Positions 41,590-50,562 of a stretch of DNA of 64,000 nt are shown one piece after another. Position 1 is the stretch's first letter, and the number at the start of each line of letters is the position of its first letter. Source of the DNA: an uncultured Clostridia bacterium (GTDB lineage Bacteria; Bacillota; Clostridia; TANB77; CAG-508); NCBI GenBank assembly GCA_947631185.1, contig CANRKJ010000007.1, positions 1 to 64,000 of the forward strand, given 5' to 3'. A program made the translations under genes and the position numbers. The notes under the pieces were generated by a model, which did not search any database, had not been told where the DNA came from, and saw only the letters and a list, made by a program, of their open reading frames with translations.

Positions 41590-41666
41590 TGGTAGCGAGA
41601 GGGAGATTCGAACTCTCGACACCTTGGGTATGAACCAAGTGCTCTAGCCAACTGAGCTATCCCGCC
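41590..41666 (-). tRNA. tRNA-Met (CAT), elongator type
   Basis: The 77-nt cloverleaf reads GGCGGGA acceptor, TAGCTCAGTTGGCTAGAGC D-arm, CTTGG-TTCATAC-CCAAG anticodon arm with CAT, TTCGAAT T-loop and encoded CCA. The first acceptor pair is G-T and the T-stem (GAGAG/CTCCC) has one A-C mismatch. The D-arm and the G-T end fit elongator Met; a tRNA-Ile with lysidine at the wobble base is a less likely alternative. Confidence 0.9.
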
Positions 41667-41712
41667 ATCGCTTAATTATTATACAAAGATTTTATATAAT
41701 TGTCAAGTTTTT

Positions 41713-41943
41713 TTATTCTTTTTTACTATCATCTTCTTTATTTTTATCTTTATTTTTATTTTTAGCAACAGGAATTACAATATTAGATTTTTTTGTAATT
41801 TTTGGTTTTAATGCTTCAACAAAATTTTCTACATCTGAAAAATTAAGTTCTGATGAATCTCCAATCACAACTTCAATTTCATTATTATCTACATTGTTAT
41901 CATTTTTTTTGTCCTTTTCTTCATCATTACATTTATCATTCAT
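41713..41943 (-). CDS. Small acidic/lysine-rich protein of unknown function
   Basis: The product of about 76 residues (from MNDKCNDEE) is highly charged at both ends, with a short structured middle (NFSDVENFVEALKPKITKKS) and a lysine-aspartate tail. The ribosome site is weak and distant (AAGGA), so a start 16 codons upstream is possible. There is no recognisable domain. It lies just upstream of tRNA-Met on the same strand. Confidence 0.4.
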   Translation of the reverse strand: MNDKCNDEEKDKKNDNNVDNNEIEVVIGDSSELNFSDVENFVEALKPKITKKSNIVIPVAKNKNKDKNKEDDSKKE

Positions 41944-41991
41944 AAATAATTTCAATCCTTCCTTGCCTTCTCTCGTTTGCAGAAGGCACAA

Positions 41992-42269
41992 ATCTGGTTG
42001 GAAAAGAATTAAATTTTTACTAGGAAAACAAATTTAAAATTTATAAAACGTACTTTTAATACGTTGATAAAATTTTAAATTAAGTTCATCACCGCGCAAC
42101 ACCAAAATTCTAATTATTATTTATCTTCTCCATAGTAAAATTATACCATTTATATTCTATATTTGTCAAACATTTTAATACTTTCAAAACTTGACATTAA
42201 AAAGCTTACATGAGATAATATGAACGTTGGAATTATGTTTACAGAATTAGTTCTAAATGGAGGTAAAAA
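41992..42269. other. Intergenic region before scpB
   Basis: About 280 bp without a gene. A short inverted repeat AACGTA...TACGTT occurs near 42047-42066. The scpB ribosome site AATGGAGG lies at its right end. Nothing else is recognisable. Confidence 0.35.
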
Positions 42270-42869
42270 ATGAATTTTGAAACAAAACAAGCAATAATAG
42301 AAGCTATGCTATTTGCTACTGGGAAAATTGTTACTATTCAAGATATCATGAAAATACTTGAAATCGAATATTCTGAAATCGAAACAATTATTTTAAAATT
42401 AAATGAGAAATATAATGCATCAAATAGTGGAATCGAATTATTGAAGTTAGATAATGGATATCAATTATGCACTAAAAAAGAGTACTATGAATATATTTAC
42501 CCTTTAATTGATAAAAAAACTAAACCTAGTATCTCTAATTCTGCTCTTGAGACACTTTCAATTATTGCATATAACCCTAAAATTACTAAAGCTGAAATTG
42601 AAGCAATTAGAGGTGTTAGTTCTGATGCCACTATTTATAAATTATTAGAATATAATTTAATTGAAGAAGCTGGAAAATTAGATGCCCCAGGAAGACCTAA
42701 TACATATAAAACAACTACTGAATTCTTAAGAATGTTTGGAATATCTTCTCTAGATGAACTTCCTGAACTTCCTAGGTATAAAATTGATGAAAACGAACAA
42801 ATAGTTTTAGATGAGATTATAACAGAAAATGAGAAAAAAGATTCAGACACAATAACAGAAAAAGAATAA
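42270..42869 (+). CDS. scpB: Segregation and condensation protein ScpB
   Basis: ScpB is the winged-helix kite subunit that binds ScpA and completes the SMC complex. The 199-residue protein has the ScpB pattern: IIEAMLFATGKIVTIQDI, then SNSALETLSIIAYNPKITKAEI with IRGVSSDATIYKLLEYNLIE, and the GRPNTYKTTTEFLRMFGISS motif near 150-170. It normally follows scpA, but here no scpA is adjacent and the upstream 278 bp are non-coding. smc lies elsewhere in the window. Confidence 0.93.
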   Translation: MNFETKQAIIEAMLFATGKIVTIQDIMKILEIEYSEIETIILKLNEKYNASNSGIELLKLDNGYQLCTKKEYYEYIYPLIDKKTKPSISNSALETLSIIAYNPKITKAEIEAIRGVSSDATIYKLLEYNLIEEAGKLDAPGRPNTYKTTTEFLRMFGISSLDELPELPRYKIDENEQIVLDEIITENEKKDSDTITEKE

Positions 42870-42876
42870 TTTATTT

Positions 42877-42926
42877 AATATTAAACACCCACAAAAATTA
42901 TATAATTTTTGTGGGTGTTTAATATT
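42877..42926. terminator. Perfect 50-bp palindromic terminator
   Basis: AATATTAAACACCCACAAAA and its continuation form a perfect 25-bp inverted repeat with no spacer, between convergent scpB and mazF. It can end transcription from both sides. Confidence 0.8.
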
Positions 42927-42951
42927 ATTATGCTATTTCTACTCAAATTAC

Positions 42952-43296
42952 TTACAAACCAAAACTTATTCCAATAGCATTATTAACCTTTCCCATTAAT
43001 TCATTATCATCTATGTGACCTATTTTTTCTTTTAATCTGCTTTTATCTATTGTTCTAATTTGTTCAGCTAATACAACAGAATCTGATTTTAGTCCTATTT
43101 TAGAAGATCCTATTTCTATATGTGTTGGTAATTTATTTTTTCCTGTTTGAGATGTAATTGCTGCTGCTATTACTGTTGGACTATATTTATTTCCTGTATC
43201 ATTTTGTATAATTAGTACTGGTCTAATTCCTCCTTGTTCTGAACCAACTACAGGACTTAAATCTGCATAATACATATCGCCTCTTCTTACTACCAT
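42952..43296 (-). CDS. MazF/EndoA-family endoribonuclease toxin without adjacent antitoxin
   Basis: The protein of about 114 residues is a PemK/MazF-type mRNA interferase. [20 protein letters not shown] is followed by [19 protein letters not shown], then LPTHIEIG and [14 protein letters not shown], the full EndoA pattern. I start at 43296, where AGGAG lies 8 nt upstream. In Bacillus the antitoxin gene lies directly upstream. Here only 45 non-coding bases and an unrelated membrane-anchored protein precede it, so the antitoxin is elsewhere or absent. Confidence 0.9.
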   Translation of the reverse strand: MVVRRGDMYYADLSPVVGSEQGGIRPVLIIQNDTGNKYSPTVIAAAITSQTGKNKLPTHIEIGSSKIGLKSDSVVLAEQIRTIDKSRLKEKIGHIDDNELMGKVNNAIGISFGL

Positions 43297-43350
43297 AATC
43301 TTCACTCCTAATTATTACATATAAAAAATTAACTATTAAAAAAATTTTAT

Positions 43351-43938
43351 TTAATTTAATTGTTGCTCGTTATATTCTATGATTATTTTTATATTTTGTT
43401 CATTATCAGTGATTATCATTTTTTCCAGTTTATTTGTTTTACTATTTATATATAATGTTTTATTATGTAAGTAATTATTTTTATTATTTTTTTTGGTTTT
43501 TAGTATTATTACATCATTTTTTGTTTCGACACTTTCAAAATCTGCTTCTTCTATAAAGTTACTTAAAAATAAATAATTCTTTGAAATTGGTTTATAATTT
43601 TCATATATTTTTATTAAATTTAAATTAGTATTTGAAATAGTTAATTTATTATTTTTTAATTCTATACAAAATCCTTCTATATTATTGTCACTCTCAACTT
43701 TTTCAAAACTATAATTTTCTTCTAAATTTTCATAAAATTCAATATTATATTGATTTTGAGTTTTATTGCTATATACAGTAACTTTAGTTTTTACTTTATA
43801 TTCTTTTAAATTCAAAATTTTTTCAATAATCATTTCTTGATTTTGACTAATTATATTATTTCCATTTTTAGCAAAAATATAAACAATAATTGAAAAAACT
43901 ATAAAAAAAATAAAAAAAATTATGTACTTAGGTTTCAT
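43351..43938 (-). CDS. Membrane-anchored protein of unknown function (possible GerS/LolA-like)
   Basis: The 195-residue protein has one N-terminal membrane segment (residues 5-24) and an extracytoplasmic domain of beta-strands. Strand pairs such as YKVKTKVTVYSNKTQNQY and LYINSKTNKLEKMIITDNEQ resemble the LolA/GerS-type half barrel. There is no lipobox cysteine. GerS is a spore-germination lipoprotein in Clostridioides difficile; the match here is only in layout. It lies between dusB and mazF on the same strand. Confidence 0.45.
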   Translation of the reverse strand: MKPKYIIFFIFFIVFSIIVYIFAKNGNNIISQNQEMIIEKILNLKEYKVKTKVTVYSNKTQNQYNIEFYENLEENYSFEKVESDNNIEGFCIELKNNKLTISNTNLNLIKIYENYKPISKNYLFLSNFIEEADFESVETKNDVIILKTKKNNKNNYLHNKTLYINSKTNKLEKMIITDNEQNIKIIIEYNEQQLN

Positions 43939-43964
43939 TATATCCTCCTAATACACAATTTATT

Positions 43965-44942
43965 CTATATATTTTTTATATATTCATTTATTATTTCATA
44001 AAATTCTTCACTTGATTCTGTTCTATTTATCTTATCCCTAATAACACTTGCATGTGGTTGTCCTTTTATATACCAAGATATATGTTTCCTTATTTCTCTT
44101 GTAGCTGTATATTCACCTTTATACATTAATAATAAATTGAAATGTTCTTTTATAACATTTAATTTTTCAAAATTGGAAACTTCTGGAAGTTTTTCTCCTG
44201 TTTCTAAAAAATATTTTATTTTTTTAAATAACCATGGGTTTCCTAAACTTGCTCTTCCAATCATAATTCCATCTACACCTGTTTGTTCAAACATTCTTAA
44301 TGCATCCTCTTCAGACTTTATATCACCATTCCCAATAACTGGAATCTTAACAGAGTCTTTAACTTTTCTAATTATATCCCAATCTGCATTTCCTGAATAG
44401 AATTCTTGCCTAGTCCTTCCATGAACTATTATTCCATCTGCTCCAGCTTCTTCTACAATTTTAGCTACTTGAATAGCCACTATATTTTCATCATCCCAAC
44501 CCTTTCTAATTTTTACAGTAACAGGTTTAGTAGATTTCTTAACTACTTGGGTTACGATTTCTTTAATTAGTTCTAGGTTTAATAAAAGTCTACTTCCATC
44601 GCCTCCTTTTACCACTTTAGGTGCAGGACATCCCATATTAATATCTAAAATATCAGCATAATTTGAAACAAATTCTGCTGATTGCCCCATAAATTCAGGT
44701 TCACTTCCAAATATTTGCATTGAAATTGGATACTCATCTTTACCTTTTTCAAGCATTTTTAAAGTTTTCTCGTCTTTATAACAAATTGCTCTGCTACTTA
44801 CCATTTCATTACAAACCAATCCAACTTCACCATATTTTTTGCATATTATTCTAAATGGCAGGTCTGTTATCCCTGCCATTGGAGCTAATATTATATTATT
44901 TTTTAATTCTACATCACCTATTTTTAATTTTTTTAAAAACAT
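43965..44942 (-). CDS. dusB: tRNA-dihydrouridine synthase
   Basis: This FMN enzyme reduces uridine in the tRNA D-loop. The 325-residue protein shows ILAPMAGITDLPFRIICKKY at the N terminus and LDINMGCPAPKVVKGGDGSR with the catalytic cysteine near 98. GIIVHGRTRQEFYSGNADWD follows, and VDGIMIGRASLGNPWLF. The length and the MGCPAPKV motif fit the DusB branch. It starts one base after rodA and is the end of minD-minE-rodA-dusB. Confidence 0.94.
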   Translation of the reverse strand: MFLKKLKIGDVELKNNIILAPMAGITDLPFRIICKKYGEVGLVCNEMVSSRAICYKDEKTLKMLEKGKDEYPISMQIFGSEPEFMGQSAEFVSNYADILDINMGCPAPKVVKGGDGSRLLLNLELIKEIVTQVVKKSTKPVTVKIRKGWDDENIVAIQVAKIVEEAGADGIIVHGRTRQEFYSGNADWDIIRKVKDSVKIPVIGNGDIKSEEDALRMFEQTGVDGIMIGRASLGNPWLFKKIKYFLETGEKLPEVSNFEKLNVIKEHFNLLLMYKGEYTATREIRKHISWYIKGQPHASVIRDKINRTESSEEFYEIINEYIKNI

Positions 44943-44943
44943 T

Positions 44944-46062
44944 TTACATCATCCCATCAACAAAAATAGATCTTTGTCTTCTTGAACTAATATTTAACAG
45001 TAATCCAATACAAATAAAATTCGTTATAAGAGAACTACCACCATAACTTACAAAAGGAAGCGGAACTCCAGTTATAGGTACCAAACCTATAGTCATTCCA
45101 ATATTTTCTGCCATATGAAAGAAAAATACACCAGCAATTCCTATTGCAATATATGATCCTATGTTATCTTTCGCAGTTTTAGCTATATATATTGTTTTAG
45201 TAATCAAAGTAATATAAAGTATAACTATTGCCACTGTAGCAATAAATCCCATTTCTTCTCCTATAACTGAAAAAATAAAATCTGTTGTTTTTGGAGATAA
45301 AAAACCAAGTTGAGTTTGATTGCCTTTTAAAAGCCCCATACCCAATAATTGTCCAGATCCAATAGCCAACTTTGATTGCATTAAATTATATCCTGCACCT
45401 CTTGGATCTTTTTCTGGATGCATAAATATATCAATTCTCGATTTTGCATGCTCTGGCAAAACGTATATGTAAGCAATTGGAACTAATATTACAACCAATA
45501 TTAATGCTACTATTATATATTTTTTATCTAATCCTGAAACAAATAGCATAAATAAAAATGCTAAAGTATATGCAATCGCAGTTCCATAATCAGGTTGCTT
45601 AATAATAAGGAAAGTAGGAATAGAAAAAGATATTAGAAATATACATAATTTCCATATTTTATTTATTTCTCCTTTTCCTTTTAATTGTAATTTATTTAAT
45701 ATCATTGCCCAAAATAAAATTGCTACTATTTTTCCTAATTCAGAAGGTTGTATTGCAAGAAAATCTCCAATTTTAAACCAGCTTGTAGCACCATTTATTG
45801 GCTTGGTAAATAAAACTCCTACCAGAGCTGATATAAGTACAATAAAAAATAGTGGAGAAAACTTTATAATAATATTATAATCAACCAATGAAACTAATAT
45901 TAAAAATGGTATACTTAATAAAAACCATTGAATTTGTTTTTTGAATTCTTCATATTCTGTACTTTGAGTTGCGGAAAATAATGCAACTAGACCTATTATA
46001 AACAAAAATAAACTAACTACTAATACAGACCATTCTGTATTTTTTATTTTTTTATTTTTCAT
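44944..46062 (-). CDS. rodA: Rod-shape SEDS peptidoglycan polymerase RodA
   Basis: SEDS proteins polymerise glycan strands with a class B penicillin-binding protein. The 372-residue protein has about ten membrane segments and the SEDS motifs: KIGDFLAIQPSELGKI near 120, KQPDYGTAIAYTL near 165, and the C-terminal GMTIGLVPITGVPLPFVSYGGSS. I start at 46062, where GAGG lies 7 nt upstream. The minE frame overlaps its start by 11 bp. Position after minDE favours RodA over FtsW. Confidence 0.93.
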   Translation of the reverse strand: MKNKKIKNTEWSVLVVSLFLFIIGLVALFSATQSTEYEEFKKQIQWFLLSIPFLILVSLVDYNIIIKFSPLFFIVLISALVGVLFTKPINGATSWFKIGDFLAIQPSELGKIVAILFWAMILNKLQLKGKGEINKIWKLCIFLISFSIPTFLIIKQPDYGTAIAYTLAFLFMLFVSGLDKKYIIVALILVVILVPIAYIYVLPEHAKSRIDIFMHPEKDPRGAGYNLMQSKLAIGSGQLLGMGLLKGNQTQLGFLSPKTTDFIFSVIGEEMGFIATVAIVILYITLITKTIYIAKTAKDNIGSYIAIGIAGVFFFHMAENIGMTIGLVPITGVPLPFVSYGGSSLITNFICIGLLLNISSRRQRSIFVDGMM

Positions 46063-47026
46063 TACTAAACCTCTTTTTCTTTTGTTCAGCATTTTTTCTA
46101 TCTTCTTCTTCTGCTGCTTTTAATAAATCATCAAAAGTAACATCATCGTCTTCTTCATCAGATAAATTTTCTTTTTTTACCTGTTCTTTAGCCACTTTTT
46201 CTTCTATTTTTTTATCTTTCTTTTTGGGTCTTCCTCTTTTAGCACTCTTTTTTAATTGCACTACTGTTTCTGTTATAACTTCTTTAACTTTTTCTGTTTT
46301 TTCATCTACTATATTATTATTTTTTTTATCTATATTAATTTCAATACCTGCTTCTTTTAATTCTTCCATTTTTTTTATGTTTGATATAGCAGGTATAATC
46401 TCTTTTATAATATCATTTTGTCTTTGTTCAATTTTTTGAGTGTTTTCAGCACTTTTATTTTGTATATCTTCGTTTATTTTTTCTGTATTATTACTTTCAT
46501 TATCTTCAGTTATTTTTTCAGTATTATTATTTTCGTTATCTTCAGTTATTTTTTCAGTATTATTATTTTCGTTATCTTGATTTATTTCCTTATTATTATC
46601 TTCAACTTCAATTTTATCTGTATCCTGTTCTTCATTCTCTTTAGGCTCTTCTATCTTTTGAGCTATAATTGATCCATCACTCTGAAGTGCAAATTTATAA
46701 TTTTCAACTTTCATATCATTTCTAATATTCAATATTGGAATATTTGCATATAATGAAGGAGTTCCATTACTACCATCCTCATTTTTTTGAGTAATGAGTC
46801 TGACATCAATATTATCTTCATTAACTTCTATGTATTTTTTTATAACATCTATGATTTCCTGTTTCATTAACTCTAAAAAATCTGCAGAAACATTAGCTCT
46901 GTCTTGCATAAGAACCATATGTAATCTTTCCTTAGCTGTCTCTTTAGAATCTTTAGTTGTTGCTTCTAATTCTTTTGGTTCAGATTTACTCATCTTTTTG
47001 AAAAATCTCGTTAAATTTTCAAACAT
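46052..47026 (-). CDS. minE: MinE with a long repetitive C-terminal extension
   Basis: MinE positions the division-site inhibitor by driving MinD off the membrane. Residues 30-85 are a MinE domain: AKERLHMVLMQDRANVSADF, then QEIIDVIKKYIEVNEDNIDV. Typical MinE has about 90 residues; this one has 324. The extra part starts with EEPKENEEQDTDK and holds three tandem copies of NNNTEKITEDNE. A coiled-coil-like segment follows, then a basic KKSAKRGRPKKKDKK resembling an AT-hook, and an acidic DEEDDDVTFDDLL end. It follows minD by 18 bp. The tail is probably disordered and may bind DNA or a partner. Confidence 0.85.
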   Translation of the reverse strand: MFENLTRFFKKMSKSEPKELEATTKDSKETAKERLHMVLMQDRANVSADFLELMKQEIIDVIKKYIEVNEDNIDVRLITQKNEDGSNGTPSLYANIPILNIRNDMKVENYKFALQSDGSIIAQKIEEPKENEEQDTDKIEVEDNNKEINQDNENNNTEKITEDNENNNTEKITEDNESNNTEKINEDIQNKSAENTQKIEQRQNDIIKEIIPAISNIKKMEELKEAGIEINIDKKNNNIVDEKTEKVKEVITETVVQLKKSAKRGRPKKKDKKIEEKVAKEQVKKENLSDEEDDDVTFDDLLKAAEEEDRKNAEQKKKRFSNEK

Positions 47027-47044
47027 TTCTACTCCTCCCTAAAA

Positions 47045-47839
47045 TTATGCTCTTCCAAATAGTCTCTTTATTCTAGCCCAAAAACCTTTCTCCCTTCCAG
47101 GAACTGTTACTTCAATATTTTCTCCTAAAATTCTTCTTGAAATTTCTAAATAAGCTTTTCCAGAAGGAGCTCTTTTGTTTGAAATAACTGGTTCACCTTT
47201 GTTAGTTTGAGTAATTATATATTCATCATCAGGAACTACACCTATTAAATCTATTGATAATAAATCAACTATATCATCAACATCCATCATCTCTCCTCTT
47301 TTTACCATTGATGGTCTTAATCTATTAACAATAAGTTCTGGATTTTTTATTTCAGATGCTTCTAATAGTCCTATTATTCTATCTGCATCTCTAATAGCAG
47401 ATATTTCAGCTGTAGTTACTACTAAAGCTCTATTTGCTCCAGCTATAGCATTTTTAAATCCTTGTTCAATTCCTGCTGGACAATCTATTAATATGTAATC
47501 AAATTCTTCTTTTAATTTGCCAGTTAACTCTTTCATCTGTTCTTCATTTATGGCAGTTTTATCTTTGGTCTGTGCTGCTGGAAGTAAGAATAATTCTTTA
47601 AATCTTTTATCTTTAATAAGAGCTTGTCTTAGCTTACATTTTCCCTCTATTACATCAACTAAGTCATAAACTATTCTATTCTCTAATCCCATTACAACAT
47701 CTAAATTTCTAAGACCAATATCTGTATCAACTAAAGCAATCTTTTTACCTGCTAATGCTAGAGCAGAACCTAAATTAGCTGTAGTTGTAGTTTTTCCTAC
47801 TCCACCTTTTCCAGATGTTATAACAATAACTTCTCCCAT
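47045..47839 (-). CDS. minD: Septum-site determining ATPase MinD
   Basis: MinD is the membrane-bound ATPase of the Min system. The 264-residue protein has the deviant Walker A VITSGKGGVGKTTTTANLG at the N terminus, ALVDTDIGLRNLDVVMGLEN, and FDYILIDCPAGIEQGF. It ends in the amphipathic helix EKGFWARIKRLFGRA that binds membrane. I start at 47839, where GGAGG lies 7 nt upstream. No minC precedes it; the upstream gene is a TtcA-like enzyme. Confidence 0.96.
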   Translation of the reverse strand: MGEVIVITSGKGGVGKTTTTANLGSALALAGKKIALVDTDIGLRNLDVVMGLENRIVYDLVDVIEGKCKLRQALIKDKRFKELFLLPAAQTKDKTAINEEQMKELTGKLKEEFDYILIDCPAGIEQGFKNAIAGANRALVVTTAEISAIRDADRIIGLLEASEIKNPELIVNRLRPSMVKRGEMMDVDDIVDLLSIDLIGVVPDDEYIITQTNKGEPVISNKRAPSGKAYLEISRRILGENIEVTVPGREKGFWARIKRLFGRA

Positions 47840-47989
47840 AATATCCTCCTTAATCATTAAAAACACACATTCCGTTATTTTTTACTTTTATATCTTATTA
47901 TTTTTTACCCAAAAAGTCAATGAATCTGGCAATATTTTTGTAATTTTTTTGTAATATTTTTGTAATGCTTTCATATAATTGTTCAAACA

Positions 47990-48856
47990 TTATAAATTTT
48001 CTTTTTTATACTTCTCTAACAATTCATTATAATCTTCTAGAAAATGATGTCTCGTCCCATTTCTTTGACTTCTATATGAAATAATTGTATCTAAATTTAC
48101 ATTTTGAGCACTTCTGAAAATATTCATATCAACTCTATCATAAACTTGCCTTAATTCTTTTATCAATTTTTTTACTTCTTCTCTTTTTGATTTGCCTTTA
48201 TCATTATCACATGTTTTATAATTTTCAGTAACTTTACAAGCACATTGAATAAAATCTAAATTATTCTTTTCTTTCCAAGATATAATACTTGACTCTTTTA
48301 CATAATATAATGGTCTTATAAGTTCCATACCATGATGAGAAGTACTTACCACTTTAGGCATCATTGTTTGCATTTGAGAACCATATAACATTCCCATCAT
48401 TATTGTTTCTATAACATCATCAAAATGATGACCTAATGCAATTTTATTACATCCTAATTCTTTTGCCTTTTCATATAGATATCCTCTTCTCATTCTAGCA
48501 CATACATAACAAGGATGATCATTTATTCCCTCAACTATATTAAATATTCGTGTTTCAAACATTGTTAATGGAATATTTAATAATTTAGCATTTAATACGA
48601 CTTTCTGTACATTTTCTTCATTATATCCAGGATTCATAGATAAAAAAATTAAATCAAATTTCATTTTTCCATGTCTTTGTAATTCTTGAAGACATTTTGC
48701 AAGTAGCATAGAATCTTTTCCTCCTGAAATACATACAGCAATTTTGTCTCCCTCTTGTATCATTTCAAACTCTTGAATACCTTTTACAAAATTATTCCAA
48801 ATTTTCTTTTTATAACTAGTTATAATACTTCTTTCTATCTCTTTATATTTTTCCAA
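47990..48856 (-). CDS. TtcA-family tRNA thiolation PP-loop ATPase
   Basis: Members of this family add sulfur to tRNA cytidine using ATP and an iron-sulfur cluster. The 288-residue protein has the PP-loop VCISGGKDSMLLAKCL near residue 41, CYVCARMRRG with the CxxC pair near 135, a GHHFDDVIETIMMGM segment and a third cysteine site in FIQCACKVTENYKTC. The cysteines and the PP-loop together indicate TtcA rather than TilS. The exact tRNA position is not certain. It is separated from minD by 150 bp. Confidence 0.85.
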   Translation of the reverse strand: MEKYKEIERSIITSYKKKIWNNFVKGIQEFEMIQEGDKIAVCISGGKDSMLLAKCLQELQRHGKMKFDLIFLSMNPGYNEENVQKVVLNAKLLNIPLTMFETRIFNIVEGINDHPCYVCARMRRGYLYEKAKELGCNKIALGHHFDDVIETIMMGMLYGSQMQTMMPKVVSTSHHGMELIRPLYYVKESSIISWKEKNNLDFIQCACKVTENYKTCDNDKGKSKREEVKKLIKELRQVYDRVDMNIFRSAQNVNLDTIISYRSQRNGTRHHFLEDYNELLEKYKKENL

Positions 48857-49014
48857 TTTAGTTCTCCTTCTATTATATACTGCACTTTTACTTATTTCTC
48901 ATCTTGTAACAGCTACTAATACAGTATCCACACTCAATAGTTCGTCATTCTATTTATATAAATACATTCATAAAGAACACTCTATATGAATAAATTAAAT
49001 TCAAATATAAATAT
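48857..49014. other. Intergenic region, nothing recognised
   Basis: About 160 AT-rich bases between the TtcA-like gene and the ferredoxin terminator show no ORF, repeat or clear promoter beyond what the downstream minus-strand gene needs. Confidence 0.3.
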
Positions 49015-49057
49015 GTGCACCTCAAATAATAAATTTTATCTATTATTTGAGGTGCAC
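49015..49057 (-). terminator. Ferredoxin terminator
   Basis: GTGCACCTCAAATAATA pairs with TATTATTTGAGGTGCAC (17 bp) around a 9-nt loop. Confidence 0.75.
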
Positions 49058-49082
49058 TTGAATATTTTTCTTATGTTTAAAA

Positions 49083-49253
49083 CTATTTTTCCTCTGGTGC
49101 TTCAACAGGACAAACACCTGCACAAGTACCACAGCTTATACATTTTTCTGGATCTATAACATATACGTTATTTCCTGGTTCAATACAACTAACAGGACAA
49201 GCTCCTGCACATGCTCCACAAGATATACATTTATCTGTAATTTTGTATGCCAT
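49083..49253 (-). CDS. 2[4Fe-4S] ferredoxin
   Basis: This 56-residue protein is a clostridial-type low-potential electron carrier. The first cluster motif is CISCGACAGACPVSC near residue 9-23. The second is CISCGTCAGVCPVEA near 38-52. All eight cluster cysteines are present. AAAGGAGGATAAAAAT precedes the ATG at 49253. It is monocistronic with a strong terminator. It supports an anaerobic lifestyle. Confidence 0.95.
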   Translation of the reverse strand: MAYKITDKCISCGACAGACPVSCIEPGNNVYVIDPEKCISCGTCAGVCPVEAPEEK

Positions 49254-49289
49254 ATTTTTATCCTCCTTTCAATAATGCTGTTTATTTTA

Positions 49290-50561
49290 TTATAACAATC
49301 TTTCTACATTTTTCAATACTTTTGTATATAATTCTTTTTCATTTATACAATTTACTTTTCTGTTTTTCATAATTACTTTTCCATCAATAATTGATGTTTC
49401 CACATCAGCTCCATTTGCAGAATACACCAAGTTTGTTACTATATTGTTTGAAGGAATTAAATGACTTTTTTCAATATCAATTAAAATAATATCTGCTTTC
49501 TTTCCTTCCTCAATTGTTCCTATTTCATTATCTAGTCCTAAAACTTTTGCTCCTTCTATAGTTGACATTTTTAATATATCGTAAGCTTTTATAACTGTTG
49601 GATTTAATGTATTTACTTTTTGAAGATATGCTGTAAGTTTCATTTCTTCAAACATATCTAAAGTTGAAGTACTTCCACTACCATCTGTTCCAATTCCTAT
49701 CTTGATATTATTGTCATGTAATTTTTTAATATTACATATTCCAGATGAAAGTTTACAATTACTAATTGGATTATGTGAAATTCCAGTATCTTTTGTTTTT
49801 AAAATTTCTATATCACTATCAGAAAAATATATTCCATGAGCTAATATAGTCTTTACATCAAAAACATTTAAATCATTTAAATATTCTGTAGGAGTTTTTC
49901 CATATCTTTCTCTGATAGTTTTTACCTCATCCATTGTTTCTGCTAAATGAACATGAATCGGTGTATTTAATTCTTTAGCTAAATTTACACATAATTTTAT
50001 TGTTTCTGGATTACATGTATATGGAGCATGAAAAGATACAAGTACTTTTATTCTATAGTCCATATTATTATATTTTTTTGCATATTCTCTAGTCTTATCC
50101 AATTTATCCCCAATAGAATTATCTGTAACACACCAAGAAACATTTGCTCTAATTCCCATTTTTTCTACTGCTTCAATAATCTTTTCTGTACCAAAATACA
50201 TATCATTACAAGTAGTAGTACCTGATTTTATCATCTCTAAAATGGATAAACATGAATTATAATAAAAATCATCATTTTCGAATTTATCTTCAACTGGAAA
50301 AATCGCATTATTTAGCCAATCCATAAGAGTTTTATCATCTTTATAACCTTTGAAAATACTCATAGGAAGATGTGAATGTGTATTAACTAATCCTGGCATT
50401 AAAATTTTTCCTGTTCCATCAATTACTTCTTCAGCATTCTTATCTATACTTTCTGATATTTTTTCTATTTTATCTTTTTCTATAAAAACATCTTTTTTCA
50501 CTATATTAGGTTCATTTGAAACCATATCTAATATATAAGCATTTTTTATAAGAATACTCAT
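49290..50561 (-). CDS. mtaD: Amidohydrolase, MTA/SAH deaminase-like
   Basis: The protein of 423-424 residues belongs to the metal-dependent amidohydrolases close to 5'-methylthioadenosine/S-adenosylhomocysteine deaminase. GLVNTHSHLPMS near residue 60 gives the HxH pair, MIKSGTTTCNDMYF follows, and PIHVHLAETMDEV, ILAHGIYFSDSDIEI, HNPISNCKLSSGI and GIGTDGSGSTSTLD complete the metal and substrate sites. The start at 50561 has AAGGAG 8 nt upstream and overlaps the ricT stop region. Related guanine-type deaminases are alternatives, so the substrate is inferred. Confidence 0.85.
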   Translation of the reverse strand: MSILIKNAYILDMVSNEPNIVKKDVFIEKDKIEKISESIDKNAEEVIDGTGKILMPGLVNTHSHLPMSIFKGYKDDKTLMDWLNNAIFPVEDKFENDDFYYNSCLSILEMIKSGTTTCNDMYFGTEKIIEAVEKMGIRANVSWCVTDNSIGDKLDKTREYAKKYNNMDYRIKVLVSFHAPYTCNPETIKLCVNLAKELNTPIHVHLAETMDEVKTIRERYGKTPTEYLNDLNVFDVKTILAHGIYFSDSDIEILKTKDTGISHNPISNCKLSSGICNIKKLHDNNIKIGIGTDGSGSTSTLDMFEEMKLTAYLQKVNTLNPTVIKAYDILKMSTIEGAKVLGLDNEIGTIEEGKKADIILIDIEKSHLIPSNNIVTNLVYSANGADVETSIIDGKVIMKNRKVNCINEKELYTKVLKNVERLL

Positions 50562-50562
50562 A

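Noticed and set aside
46480..46600. CRISPR-like short tandem repeats
   Set aside because: The repeats are in phase with codons and encode the NNNTEKITEDNE units of the MinE tail. There are no spacers.
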